From Lentisphaeria bacterium (GTDB taxonomy: Bacteria > Verrucomicrobiota > Lentisphaeria > Victivallales > Victivallaceae): DNA of 64,000 nt. Where the stretch lies: positions 4,836,001 through 4,900,000 of the forward strand of contig CP091727.1 of assembly GCA_022009855.1 (NCBI GenBank), in the 5' to 3' direction. The notes below the pieces were generated by a model, which made no database searches, was not told the origin of the DNA, and was given only the letters and a program-made list of their open reading frames with translations. Numbering within the stretch: position 1 is the first letter of the stretch; every line of letters starts with the position of its first letter. Made by a program: the position numbers and the translations under genes. Shown one piece after another: positions 40,468-50,439 of the stretch.

Positions 40468-41556
40468 CTACTTCATCCACTCCATCTCCGCGGCGGCGGC
40501 GCTTTCGAAATAAGCGTCGAAATCACCCGGGGTATTGACCTGATTGTGCAGATAAAAATCCCGATACCACTCCGCCGTCCGGCGAAACGAGGTCTCAGCA
40601 TCCCACACGCCATGCCAGCGCAGCAGACTCTGAGCCTTCGAGCAATCGAGCCGCAACTGCCCGGCCTCATGCGGCGCATCCGGATCTCCGGCCGCGCGAA
40701 ACCGCACGTCAGGCCAGCCGCGCTGCAACGCGGCAGCCGCCTCCCTCACCGTAATCGCGGCGGCCGGAACCGGGCCGAAATTCCAGGCATCGGCAAACTC
40801 CTGTTTCCCTTCATACAACTTCCCGGCGAGCTGCAGGTAGCCGCTGAGCGGTTCCAGCACATGCTGCCAGGGACGAACCGACTCCGGACTGCGCAACGGC
40901 TCCTCCCGGTGCGCCGCCGCCGAACGCATGAGATCCGGAACCAGCCGGTCGACTGCCCAGTCACCGCCACCGATCACATTTCCGGCCCGGGCGCTGGCGA
41001 CGAGCGTCGAATGCGTCTTCCCGAATGTCTCCGGAGCAAAAAAACTGCGGCGATAGGCCGCGGTCACCAGCTCCGCACATCCTTTGGACGCACTGTAGGG
41101 ATCAAACCCTCCCATCGGATCATTTTCCCGATATCCCCAGACCCACTCACGGTTTTCATAACATTTGTCACTGGTGACGATGACAACGGCGCGAACGGAA
41201 GAGGTTTCCCGACAGGATTCCAGCACGTTGACCGTCCCCATGACATTGGTCGCGAAAGTGAGCCCCGGCTCCTCATAGGAGGGCCGCACCAGCGCCTGCG
41301 CCGCCAGGTGGAAGACGATTTCCGGCTGGAAATCGGCGAAAATCGACCGGACTTCGCCGCTCTCGAGGATGTTGGACCATTCCGATTCCAGATCGAGATC
41401 CAGCAGTGAAAAATGATTGGGCTCGTAACCCGGACGCAGAGAAATACCGCAGACCCGGGCGCCCAGCCGAAGCAGCCACGCCGAAAGCCAGCTCCCCTTG
41501 AAACCGGAATGCCCGGTCACCAGCACCCGGCGTCCTTCGTAAATCCCGCCGAACAT
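40468..41556 (-). CDS. rfbG: CDP-glucose 4,6-dehydratase
   Basis: Intact, 362 residues from the ATG at 41556; a GTG at 41568 is possible but too close to the ribosome site. MFGGIYEGRRVLVTGHSGFK is the NAD-binding Rossmann start. FHLAAQALVRPSYEEP, VTSDKCYENREWVWGY, PYSASKGCAELV with the catalytic Tyr-x3-Lys pair, and AGNVIGGGDWA are all characteristic of RfbG. It converts CDP-glucose to the 4-keto-6-deoxy form, the first step to 3,6-dideoxyhexoses such as tyvelose, abequose and paratose. The matching cytidylyltransferase (rfbF) is not in the window. Confidence 0.9.
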   Translation of the reverse strand: MFGGIYEGRRVLVTGHSGFKGSWLSAWLLRLGARVCGISLRPGYEPNHFSLLDLDLESEWSNILESGEVRSIFADFQPEIVFHLAAQALVRPSYEEPGLTFATNVMGTVNVLESCRETSSVRAVVIVTSDKCYENREWVWGYRENDPMGGFDPYSASKGCAELVTAAYRRSFFAPETFGKTHSTLVASARAGNVIGGGDWAVDRLVPDLMRSAAAHREEPLRSPESVRPWQHVLEPLSGYLQLAGKLYEGKQEFADAWNFGPVPAAAITVREAAAALQRGWPDVRFRAAGDPDAPHEAGQLRLDCSKAQSLLRWHGVWDAETSFRRTAEWYRDFYLHNQVNTPGDFDAYFESAAAAEMEWMK

Positions 41557-41695
41557 CGCCTCATCCACCTCCCGATTTTTTTGATCTTGCCGCTCTTTTC
41601 GAGATAAAATAACGGCAACTCGCCCGATTTCAACCCCGCGAAAATAAAAAATTCTTCATCCGACCGGTGACGCCCCCCCCACAACGATAAAAAAT

Positions 41696-41722
41696 CCCGG
41701 TCCTCTGCAACAGGGGACCGGG
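41696..41722 (-). terminator. Intrinsic terminator of the 61-residue protein gene
   Basis: On the minus strand CCCGGTCC pairs with GGACCGGG, followed directly by ATTTTTTAT. It starts 27 bp after the stop codon at 41749. Confidence 0.88.
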
Positions 41723-41748
41723 AACGACAATCACTTCCCAAGGAAGAC

Positions 41749-41934
41749 TTACTTCATCTGGGCCTTGGCCTTCTCCCAGACATCCTTGCCGACAAACGCG
41801 GTCAGACTGCGCCCATCAGCGGTCTGCCCCTTGAACGCATAACGGGTCCGGCTGGCATCGCCGTAAGTCACACAGGCGGTGATCTTGGTGTTGACTTTGG
41901 CTTTGGCCTTGACGTCGTAGAAGTCGTGGTTCAT
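41749..41934 (-). CDS. Small basic protein, unknown function
   Basis: 61 residues, lysine-rich. It begins MNHDFYDVKAKAKVNTKITA and ends GKDVWEKAKAQMK. GAAGGGAG precedes the ATG, a near-consensus promoter lies at 41982-42009, and a strong terminator follows, so it is a monocistronic and probably well-expressed gene. The middle (DASRTRYAFKGQTADGRSLT) suggests a small beta-barrel, possibly nucleic-acid binding. I do not recognise the family. Confidence 0.75.
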   Translation of the reverse strand: MNHDFYDVKAKAKVNTKITACVTYGDASRTRYAFKGQTADGRSLTAFVGKDVWEKAKAQMK

Positions 41935-41981
41935 GGTTCTGTCTCCCTTCAGATTGATGTTGGTCGTTGCAACTGAAGATA

Positions 41982-42009
41982 ATTATACCCAAAAATAAAA
42001 AATTATCAA
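41982..42009 (-). promoter_or_regulatory. Promoter of the 61-residue protein gene
   Basis: On the minus strand TTGATA (42009-42004), a 16-bp A/T-rich spacer, then TATAAT (41987-41982). Confidence 0.8.
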
Positions 42010-42105
42010 GCGCTACTTCCACTTTTTTAAAAAAAAAATGAATTTTTTTCCGGAAATCCTGAATTTCAGCTGTTTTTGAGTGATTTTCGCGGATTTTTCT
42101 CCCCC

Positions 42106-43612
42106 TCACAACGCTGCACCGCCGCCCCCGAGACGGCGCAGCAACACAGGAAGCAACTCCGGCAGATCGTCCGCAATCAACCCGGCTCCGCCCAGTTCAC
42201 CCGCCACTCCGTGAAGAAAAACCCCCAGCTGCGCCATCCGAAACGGCTCCGCCGGTCTGATCGCCAGCAACGCACCGATCAGCCCGGTCAATACATCCCC
42301 GGACCCCGCCGTCGCCAGCGCCGGCGTTCCGGACGTGTTGACGCTCCATGCCCCTCCCGGCGCAGCAACCACCGTGAACGCCCCCTTGAGCACCGTCACG
42401 GCGCCGAGACGCGCCGCCAGCGCCCGCGCAAACGCGGTCCGATCCGGCGTGATCTCCACACCGAACCCCTTCGCCAGACGCTCTGCCTCCCCGGGATGAG
42501 GTGTGATCACCACCCCGGGACGAGAGTTCCACCGTTCCGGTTCCTCGGCGGCGGCATTGAGCGCATCCGCATCGAGCAGCAATGCGCCCGGGAAATCGAG
42601 CAGCGCCGAGAGCACTTCGCCGCGCTCCGCACCGCGCCCCAGCCGGAACCGGCTGCGACCGCATCGCTCACCGCCAACAGCGGCCCCAGCGCTTCGAGAG
42701 AGGTCCGCCCGAAGCCGCCGTCAGAAGCGGAAGGCACCGTCTGGAGAATCAACGCGGCGGGGACTGATGCCGGCGGCGCCCCCGGCGTCGCCAGACGGAC
42801 GATTCCAGCCCCTCCCCGCAATCCGGCCCGCGCCGCCAGCACCGCCGCCCCGGAATATTCCCGGCTGCCGGCAGCGATCAGCAGCCGGCCGCGACGCATC
42901 TTGTGCGTGTCGAATTCCGGCCGCGGGAGGTCGCGCAGAGCGTCTTCCCAGAAGTAGCAGGACTCCTCTCCCGGATTGTTGCGGAACTCTTCCGGCACGC
43001 CGATGTCGATCAGCCGGAGTCTGCCGCAGCAACGCGGCCCGTCGCCGTGAAACAGCCCTCGTTTCGGCAAGCCGAATGTGAGGGTGAGCGCCGCCTGAAC
43101 GGCAACCCGGAAACCGCCTCTCCGCTGTCGCCGTCCAGCCCGGAAGGCAGATCCATCGCCACGACCGGAAGCCCGCTCCCATTCATCACCCGGATGAACT
43201 GCTCGAACTGCGGCCGCAGCCGCCCGGAAAATCCGATTCCGAGCAGTCCGTCAAGAATCAGGTCACCGCACCGGAACTCCCCCGGCTCAAGCGTTTCACA
43301 CACTCGCACAGGAATCGAACCGGGCAGATCCGCCGCCGCCTGCGCCGCCTCTCCATGCAGCTCAGAAAGCGGCGAAACCGCACATACCTTCGCAGGGAGT
43401 CCAAGCGCCGCCGCAGTCACCAGCGCATCGCCGCCGTTGTTGCCGCGGCCGATCACGGCGACCACCCGGCGGACGCCGCGGCCCCGAATCCATTCCCGCA
43501 GAAAATCCGCCGCCCCCTCCCCCGCCCGGCGCATCAGAGTGTAACCGGAGGTGCCCGACGAGATCAGCCGGGCTTCGGCGCGGCGCATCGTTTCGACCCG
43601 AACAGCCTGCAT
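42106..43612 (-). CDS. Bifunctional NAD(P)H-hydrate epimerase/dehydratase (two frame breaks)
   Basis: About 502 residues after adding single bases at 43106-43108 and 42637-42640. The N-terminal YjeF domain has VIGRGNNGGDALVTAAAL and LILDGLLGIGFSG; the C-terminal ribokinase-like domain has RRGRLLIAAGSREYSGAAVL, VITPHPGEAERLA and LATAGSGDVLTGLIGALLA. Together they repair hydrated NADH and NADPH: the first domain equilibrates the epimers and the second dehydrates with ADP or ATP. AGGGGG precedes the ATG, 12 bp after the lspA stop. Confidence 0.88.
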
Positions 43613-43624
43613 GATGGATTCCCC

Positions 43625-44181
43625 CTATTCGGAAGCGGTGGAGGCCGCCTTCTCCTCCCCCTCCGCCTTTCTGGGTTTGCGCAGCAGACTGAGAGAAGAA
43701 AGAGGCCGACCCCGACACAGATTGCGATGTCGGCCACGTTGAAGATCGGCCAGTGGGCGTCATACCAGTGGACATCGAAAAAATCCACCACCGCGCCGCG
43801 CCAGATGCGGTCGATCGAATTGCCCGCCACTCCGCCGAGAATGATGAAGATCGCAAAACAGCGCTCCGGATACCCCTCCGTCAAGTAGCGGAAAAACCAG
43901 AAACATCCCGCCGTCACCAGCGCGGCAACCGCGAGCAGAAACCACCCCTGCCCGCTGAAGAGACTCCACGCCGCTCCGTAGTTGCGTACAAATGTGAGAG
44001 AAAAGAAGTTCTCGATCAGAATCCGGCTTTCGTGCAGCATGAAACTGCGTTCGACCATCACTTTAGTGGCCTGATCGAGCAGAAGAATAAACCCGGCCGC
44101 CGCCAGCGAGACGCCGATGACGGCGCGTTCACGACGGGAACCGGGCTCCAGCTGCCGGAATAACGACGGCTGTTCAATCAT
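43625..44181 (-). CDS. lspA: Lipoprotein signal peptidase (one frame break)
   Basis: About 185 residues. Four helices and the catalytic blocks RNYGAAWSLF, GGVAGNSIDRIWRGAVVDFF and FNVADIAICVG, with both active-site aspartates, are intact. One base is missing near 43693-43705, after the last helix; restoring it gives the tail SLLRKPRKAEGEEKAASTAS and a stop at 43625. LspA cleaves the signal of prolipoproteins in the inner membrane. The start overlaps the DksA-like gene's stop (ATGA). Confidence 0.9.
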
Positions 44182-44567
44182 AATTGTTCTTTTTCATGCC
44201 GGGACTTGCATTTCACACAGAAGACCGCGTAGGGGCGAATCGCCAGGCGACCTTCCGAAATCGGTTCGCCGCACTCCTGGCATTTTCCGTACTCCCCGTC
44301 GATCAGCCGCTGGATCGCATCCTCGATGAGCTGAAGAACATTTCCCTCTTCGGTCAGCATCCGCAGCTCCATCTCATGACGCGAATTATCGCTCGAAACA
44401 TCCGCCATATGGGTCGTGACCCCGCGCTTGTCCGCATTGCTGCAGTCCAGCGCGTCTTCCGCGTGATATTTCATTTGGCTGGTCACCATCTCGCGGGCGC
44501 GCATCAGAGCTTCATAGTGCTCCTGATCCTTACCCTCGAACACCAGTTTTGCCGGTTTCTTGGCCAT
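44178..44567 (-). CDS. DksA/TraR-type zinc-finger transcription factor
   Basis: Intact, 129 residues. A helical N-terminal hairpin (KDQEHYEALMRAREMVTSQM) is followed by a C4 zinc finger (CQECGEPISEGRLAIRPYAV then FCVKC). Proteins of this type bind RNA polymerase through the secondary channel and adjust promoter activity with ppGpp. It lies upstream of and overlapping lspA, as is often seen in PVC and other bacteria. Confidence 0.85.
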   Translation of the reverse strand: MAKKPAKLVFEGKDQEHYEALMRAREMVTSQMKYHAEDALDCSNADKRGVTTHMADVSSDNSRHEMELRMLTEEGNVLQLIEDAIQRLIDGEYGKCQECGEPISEGRLAIRPYAVFCVKCKSRHEKEQL

Positions 44568-44676
44568 TTGTTTCCCTATCTATAAATATTACCTTGAATC
44601 AACCCATGCGGTACCAGCGGGATTCCCCGTTGCCCCGCCCTCTTCATCTTGGTAATATACTCCCATTTCGATTTTT

Positions 44677-45778
44677 TCAAACCGAAAAACGCACGTGAAT
44701 CACATCGCCGTCCTGGATCAGATACTCCTTGCCCTCAATGCGCAACTTCCCGGCCGCCTGTGCTTTGGCCCAGCCGCCGGCGGCGACGAGATCCTCGTAG
44801 GAGACCGTCTCCATGCGGATGAAACCACGGCAGAGATCGGTGTGAATCTTTCCGGCCGCCTGCGGAGCGGGAGTTCCGCGGGTGACCGTCCACGCACGGG
44901 ACTCCATCGGTCCGGCAGTGAAGAAGGTGATGTAGTCCAGCAACCGGTATCCGGTGTGAATTACCCGGGTAAGACCGGTTTCAGCAATTCCCAGCTCCTC
45001 CATGAACATGGCCGCCTCCTCCGGTTCAAGCTGGCCCAGCTCCTCTTCCAACTTGGCGCAGACCGGAACCACCTCCATATGGTGCCCGGCGGCGAACTCC
45101 TTCAACTTCTGCGCCCGCGGATCGCTGTCGAAGTTCCGGAAACTTTCCTCATCGGTGTTCGCGCAGACAAATGCGGGCATCACCGTCAACAGCCCGAGCG
45201 AGCGGACCAGCTCGACCACCTTCGGATTCTCCCTTGTCGTACACCGGCGTCCGCCCTTCGGCAAGCTGATCGGCAAGATCGCGGATCGTCTCGAATTCCA
45301 GCTTCGCCTCCGGATCATTGGAACGGGCCAGTTTGTGCGCCTTGTCGCGGCGCTTTTCCAGCATTTCGAGATCGGCCAGCATCAGTTCGGTCAGGATCGT
45401 CTCCAGATCCCCCACCGGGTCGAGCTTGCCGTCGACGTGAACGACATCGGGATCCTGAAACAGCCGGACCACATGCGCAATCGCATCCACCCCGCGGATG
45501 TGACCAAGAAACTGGTTCCCCAGCCCCTGCCCCTGACTCGCCCCCTTGACCAATCCGGCGATGTCAATGAACTTCAGAGTGGAAGGCACGATCCGCCCGG
45601 AGTGCTCCAGGTCGGAAAGCACCTGAAGCCGCTCATCCGGCACCGGCACGATCCCGGTATTCGGCTCGATGGTGCAGAAGGGAAAATTCGCCGCTTCGGC
45701 CCCGCCGCGGCAGAGCGCGTTGAACAGCGTTGACTTGCCGACGTTCGGCAACCCGACAAAACCGCAGGAAAAACTCAT
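44677..45778 (-). CDS. ychF: Redox-regulated ATPase YchF (one frame break)
   Basis: About 366 residues after removing one extra base at 45231-45235. CGFVGLPNVGKSTLFNAL is the P-loop; FPFCTIEPNTGIVPVPD, FIDIAGLVKGASQGQGLGN and the C-terminal TGS domain (SRAWTVTRGTPAPQAAGKIH, YLIQDGDVIHVRF) are all typical. YchF/OLA1 binds ATP and ribosomes and affects the stress response. It lies 109 bp upstream of the DksA-like gene. Confidence 0.92.
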
Positions 45779-45887
45779 TTTGTGTTATCCATTCCTGTTT
45801 GCTGCAATCAAGAAAAAGTCCGCACCGGCGCCTCTGCGCCCGATGCGGACCGTATTCCGCGCCGCGCCCGACCGGCGCAGCCCCGGT

Positions 45888-46319
45888 TCAGTAATCCGAC
45901 GAGACCAGCGAACTGTCGTCAAAGACGAAATCGAAGGCGTTATGCTCGATATCCACCACCCACGCCGGACGCATGATCGGACCGTAACCGGCCCCGAATC
46001 CCTCCGGATCATCCGGGCAGCCCGGCAGCGGGAACGGGAAGGTGACGATATCGACCACTCCGACCACTTCGCGGGCGATGCAGTAGGCGACACCCTTGAG
46101 CGGACCGTAGGTGATTCCGGCGATGCCGCCAAGTTCCTGCGTCACGTCCCAGCCCTTCATCAGGATCTCCAGCGGGCCGAAAGCGGCGTTGGCGATGCCG
46201 CGGCTGAGCTTCTCAACCGGCTTGAGCACCCACGGATCATCCGGCGCGGCCTGCACTGAAACCGCGCTCATCATCACAGCCAGCATCAAAGAAGCGACAA
46301 TACTCTTTCCGAATCTCAT
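45888..46319 (-). CDS. Exosortase-system-associated protein, TIGR04073-like
   Basis: Intact, 143 residues with a signal peptide of about 24 residues (SIVASLMLAVMMSAVSVQA). The core KPVEKLSRGIANAAFGPLEI, the GPLKGVAYCIAREVVGVVDI block and VTFPFPLPGCPDDPEG follow the pattern I recall for TIGR04073, a family found in exosortase-bearing Lentisphaerae and Verrucomicrobia. It should be exported; its role is unknown. Assignment is from memory of the pattern, not a search. Confidence 0.6.
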   Translation of the reverse strand: MRFGKSIVASLMLAVMMSAVSVQAAPDDPWVLKPVEKLSRGIANAAFGPLEILMKGWDVTQELGGIAGITYGPLKGVAYCIAREVVGVVDIVTFPFPLPGCPDDPEGFGAGYGPIMRPAWVVDIEHNAFDFVFDDSSLVSSDY

Positions 46320-46523
46320 GGGTCTCCATCCTTCGCTTTATGAATTTCACGTCGAAAACGCTTGTTTCAACCGTCCAGAACCTTCACTTGTAGCAATATA
46401 ATTTTGGAGTGCGGAAAATGCAAGAAGAAAATTCACATTTCTTCAAAAATGAGTGTCCAATCCCATGATTTTTCTTCCCTGCCGACCTTATTTTCCCCAT
46501 TTTTCGAAACAAAAACGAAAAAA

Positions 46524-46556
46524 TTCCGGCGAAACAGTCACTCTGCTCCGCCGGAA
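46524..46556 (-). terminator. Intrinsic terminator after the phosphatidylserine decarboxylase-like gene
   Basis: On the minus strand TTCCGGCG and CGCCGGAA form an 8-bp stem around a 17-base loop, followed by a run of T. It begins 30 bp after the stop at 46586. Confidence 0.75.
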
Positions 46557-46585
46557 CTTCTGGGAAGCCCTCTCCAGGCGGGGAA

Positions 46586-47857
46586 TCACTTCCGCCGCGG
46601 TCCGACCGTCGCCAGCCGCGCGTTGAGATTGATGTTCGAACTCTCCAGGCCCGGCTTCTCGCCGTGCAGATCGAACTCAAGATTGACATGCGGCCCGAAC
46701 ACCAGACAGTAGGTCGAGCCTCCGAAGTGGAACATCCCCGTCTCCTGTCCCTTCCTGATATGCTGTCCCTGGTAGACGGAGATGTCACAGGTGGACACCT
46801 CCGCCATGCCGATGGCGATGAAACACATCAGCCCGATGTCCGGATTATCCGCCTCGATGTAGATCACCGCCCGGGTCGCCAGCTCCGCGAGGTATCCCTG
46901 TGAATCGTTCGGCGCCTCAGGATCGTAGCCGACGCTCCGCGATTCCGAATAGTAGGTGCCGGGAATGACGGCAGTCTTCACCACCCGCCCGGATACCGGA
47001 GCGTGCCACCGGTGATAGCTCAGCGCGCTCAGAAACGCCTGATAGACCGTTCCGCCGGCAAACAGCTTCGCCCGGGGGTCGTTCCCCAGCATGAACTGCA
47101 GCGCGTAAGGCTGCGCCTTGATCCAGAACCGGTCGCGAAGCTGCACGTTGTGCGCTAGAGCGAAGGGTGCGGATTCGCACGCGTTGACGATGACGGCGTC
47201 GTTCTCCGGCTCGGCGATCGGACGCACCCCTTCACGGAACTGGCGGATGAAGAAATCATCCCAGGATTTGAATCCGTAATGCGGCTTCGACGGGTCGCAG
47301 ACGAACTCCTCGGCAAAGGTCGGCATCGCCTTGCGGGCATCTTCACCGAACCAGCCGTTCCGCGGATCGTCGTTCAGCACGTAGGTGCTCTCCGGAGAAC
47401 GGAGGAAGGTTCCCCACTCGTTCAGAATCGCCCGGATGTGGTAATTGACTTTGTTGTTGATGAACGCCGCCCAGCCGCCGGCTGTCGCCATCGACCAGTC
47501 GAGAATCGCATTGAACGGGAACCCGACCAGGCCATTCTCCGAAAACTCCGGCGCGTGATTCAGAATCACATTGAACAGCCGAAGCATATGCTGATAGTCA
47601 CGCACCTGCGGCAGTCCGGTGGGAGACTCCACCTTGCGCTCCGGAACTTCGCTGAACATCTGCGAAAAGAACATGTACGCCTCGGCGTCGTTCTCGATGA
47701 AGTTCCTGAGGTCTTCGACGACCGGTTTCAACGGCCCGGTGTCCTTTTCCGCCTTCGCCATGATCTTCCGCATCCAGGCGGCGAGGGTTTCCCGATCCCG
47801 GGGCATCCACCGGCCGGCGGCGAACGTCTTGTTCATCGGTTTGACTGCTGTACTCAT
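46586..47857 (-). CDS. Phosphatidylserine decarboxylase-family protein
   Basis: Intact, 423 residues. GAGGAG lies a few bases before the ATG at 47857. The N-terminal 150 residues resemble the extra domain found in long members of the family; the catalytic part has FKSWDDFFIRQFREGVRPI, SALSYHRWHAPVSG and, near the C-terminus, FHFGGSTYCLVF. The GGST stretch corresponds to the self-cleavage site that forms the pyruvoyl group. Canonical Psd makes phosphatidylethanolamine; long members may act on other substrates. Confidence 0.78.
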   Translation of the reverse strand: MSTAVKPMNKTFAAGRWMPRDRETLAAWMRKIMAKAEKDTGPLKPVVEDLRNFIENDAEAYMFFSQMFSEVPERKVESPTGLPQVRDYQHMLRLFNVILNHAPEFSENGLVGFPFNAILDWSMATAGGWAAFINNKVNYHIRAILNEWGTFLRSPESTYVLNDDPRNGWFGEDARKAMPTFAEEFVCDPSKPHYGFKSWDDFFIRQFREGVRPIAEPENDAVIVNACESAPFALAHNVQLRDRFWIKAQPYALQFMLGNDPRAKLFAGGTVYQAFLSALSYHRWHAPVSGRVVKTAVIPGTYYSESRSVGYDPEAPNDSQGYLAELATRAVIYIEADNPDIGLMCFIAIGMAEVSTCDISVYQGQHIRKGQETGMFHFGGSTYCLVFGPHVNLEFDLHGEKPGLESSNINLNARLATVGPRRK

Positions 47858-48094
47858 GATGCTCCTCCTCATGTTCCGCCCCGGAAACGGCATGACCTTC
47901 CCGAAGGCATTGTTGCAGAAAGCACCGCGGACATGCGGTGAACGTTCTCCGATGGTACAGCGCCTCCTCCAACTCCTCCTCGAGGCACCACGGTAATCAC
48001 TATAGCGCAAATCAGATTCATTTTCAAGCATTTTTTATAAATTCATTATTTTTTATTCAGATACCCGCCTGGATCATGCGTTTGAAAACTTCTC

Positions 48095-48123
48095 TTGACA
48101 AGCGTTGATTTCGGCTGTACCGT
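48095..48123 (+). promoter_or_regulatory. Possible promoter of the CsoR gene
   Basis: TTGACA at 48095-48100, 17 bp, then TACCGT at 48118-48123 with a TG just upstream (extended -10). It is 28 bp before the ATG. Confidence 0.5.
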
Positions 48124-48151
48124 ATAAAAAAAATCAGAAGCGAGGCAATCG

Positions 48152-48426
48152 ATGCGAAAATGTATGGACGCGGTCAATCTGCACCGCCGGATGAAAAAAC
48201 TGATCGGCCAGTTGAACGCCATCGACAAAATGATCGAAAACGACATTCCTGTGAAGAGGTCCTGATCCAGATCAACGCAGCCAAGGGGGCCCTGCACAAA
48301 ATCGGGCAGATCATTCTCGAAGGCCACCTGCGCCACTGCGTCCGCGACGGGATCGAGCACGGCGATGCGGATAAGACCATCTCCGAGTTCGCCAAGGCCC
48401 TGGCTCACTTCGCAAACAAATCATAA
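48152..48426 (+). CDS. csoR: CsoR/RcnR-family copper-type metal-sensing repressor (one frame break)
   Basis: About 91 residues from the ATG at 48152 after adding one C at 48248-48249. The four-helix DUF156 fold is recognisable (RRMKKLIGQLNAIDKMIEND, CEEVLIQINAAKGALHKIGQ, EGHLRHCVRDGIE). The copper triad Cys, His and Cys occurs with the C-x24-H-x3-C spacing of CsoR. The protein should repress the ATPase at 48533-50418 until Cu(I) binds. A matching operator lies in the ATPase promoter. Confidence 0.88.
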
Positions 48427-48466
48427 CCGGAACCGGAAAATTTTTCAGAAATCTTTTTTTCGCCGC

Positions 48467-48495
48467 TTGTATACCTATACCCCTATTGGTATATT
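48467..48495 (+). promoter_or_regulatory. Copper-ATPase promoter with CsoR-type operator in the spacer
   Basis: TTGTAT at 48467-48472, 17 bp, TATATT at 48490-48495. The inverted repeat TATACC-CCTATT-GGTATA at 48476-48493 overlaps the spacer and -10 box. It matches the G/C-tract palindrome bound by CsoR proteins as I recall it. Repressor binding would block RNA polymerase. Confidence 0.8.
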
Positions 48496-48532
48496 ACTAA
48501 GAAAAAGAATTGTCCAAACAAGGGGGATCACG

Positions 48533-50418
48533 ATGATTTTTCAATGGAGGAAGCGGCTCGGGGACGAAAACTTCCGGCAGATTCTGTTCTTAACCTTGTC
48601 GGGGCTGTCTCTGCTGGCCAGCCTCTGTTTCTCCGGCAGCCGGCGGTTCGACCCCGCCTGGATCGCCATCGTGCTGTGTGGAATTCCGATCCTGAAGGAG
48701 GCCGCCGTCGGCTTATGCACCCGGTTTGACGTCAAAGCGGACCTGCTGGTCTCGATGGCACTGATCGCCTCGGTGATCATCGGCGAGACCTTCGCCGCCG
48801 GGGAAGTCGCCTTCATCATGCAGATCGGCTCCTTCCTGGAGGAAACCACCGTTGCCAGGGCACGCGCGGGCATTGAAAAACTCGTCCGCCTCACTCCCCG
48901 GGTCGCCCGCAGACTGAACGGGGCTGCCGAAGAGATGATCCCGGCGGAGGCGGTTGAAGTGGGCGATACTCTCCGGGTGCTGCCCGGTGAAACCATTCCG
49001 GTGGACGGGGTCGTCCTACGCGGTGAAAGCTCCATCGACCAGTCGGTAGTGACCGGCGAATCAATGCCGGTGGAGAAACAGCACGGCGACGAAATCTTCA
49101 GCGGAACAGTCAACCGGTTCGGCGTCTTCGATATGCGTGCGACCCGCCGCGACTCCGACAGTGCAATTCAGCGGATGGTCCGCCTGGTGCAATCCGCCGA
49201 CGCCGGGAAAGCGCGGATCGTCGGCCTCGCCGACCGCTGGGCCACCTGGATCGTGGTGATTGCGCTGCTGGCGGCGGCGGGAGTCTGGTGCGTCACCGGC
49301 GAAATCATCCGCGCCGTGACCATTCTGGTGGTCTTCTGCCCCTGCGCGCTGGTTCTGGCGACACCGACGGCAATCATGGCGGCCATCGGCAACGCAACCC
49401 GCCACCGGGTGCTGATCCGCGAGGGGGATGCGCTGGAACGTCTGGCCGCGGTCAAACGGGTGGTGCTCGACAAGACCGGGACGCTCACCTGCGGCACTCC
49501 GAAGGTGGTGGCGCTCTATTCGGTGCTCGAAGAGATGACCGAACAGGAGCTCTACCGGCTCGCCGCGGCGGCGGAATTGCGTTCTGAACACCCGCTCGGC
49601 AAAGCGGTGGTGAACAGCTGCCGAGAAGCGCATCCGGAGCTGGAGATTCCGCAGCCGGCCTCCTTTGAACTCTTCCCCGGGCGCGGTGTGGCGGCCGACG
49701 TGGAGGGGCAACATCTCATCGCGGGCAGACCGGAACTTCTGGAGAGCCGTGGCATCGCCATTCCCGGCTCCGCCCGGGAACAGGCAAAACAGCTGGCGGC
49801 GGCAGGAGCGACGGTCATCCACCTGGCGGCGGGAGGAAAATTCTGCGGCCTGGTTGCGCTCGCCGACGTGCTGCGGGAAAATGCGGCGACGACAATCGCT
49901 GAACTCCGGGCCCGTTCGATCCGGCCGACCCTCCTCACCGGCGACAATCGAAACGCCGCTCGGCACATTGCCGAAGTGGCGGGCATCGACGAAGTCCACG
50001 CCGACTGTCTGCCGGAGGAGAAACTGGCGATCATCGACCGTTTTCAACAGGCGGGCGAACCGGTCTGCATGATCGGCGACGGCATCAATGACGCTCCGGC
50101 GCTGAAAAAGGCGTTCGTCGGCATCGCGATGGGCGGCATCGGCAGCGACATTGCCGTCGAAGCGGCGGACATCGCCTTGATTGACGACGACATCCGTCAG
50201 CTGCCCTTTCTGCTGCGTCTCGCTCACCGCACCATGACGACGATCCGGCTGAATCTGACCTTCTCGATGGCGTTGAACTTCGTCGCGATCGTCCTCGCCG
50301 GGCTGGGAATCCTCAACCCGGTCGCGGGCGCTCTGGTCCACAACGCCGGTTCCGTCGCGGTGGTGCTCAACTCCGCGCTGCTGCTGAGCTGGCAAGGGGG
50401 GACGGCAGAAAACTTTGA
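48533..50418 (+). CDS. Copper-type P1B ATPase (probable frame break at the end)
   Basis: About 628 residues. AGGGGGAT precedes the ATG. The motifs TGESMPVEK, FCPCALVLATPT, DKTGTLTCG, SEHPLGKAVV and GDGINDAPAL show a P1B cation pump with a CPC metal site; there is no N-terminal heavy-metal domain. As sequenced the frame runs past into the convergent rnr gene to 50506, but adding one G in the run at 50396-50401 gives the natural end WQGGDGRKL at 50418. Control by the CsoR gene just upstream points to Cu(I) export. Confidence 0.85.
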
Positions 50419-50439
50419 TCCGCCGAATTCCCTCTCGCC

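Noticed and set aside
41671..41680. Run of eight C near 41673 as a phase-variable switch
   Set aside because: It lies between genes downstream of the terminator of the small gene and outside any promoter; homopolymer lengths in this sequence are unreliable.
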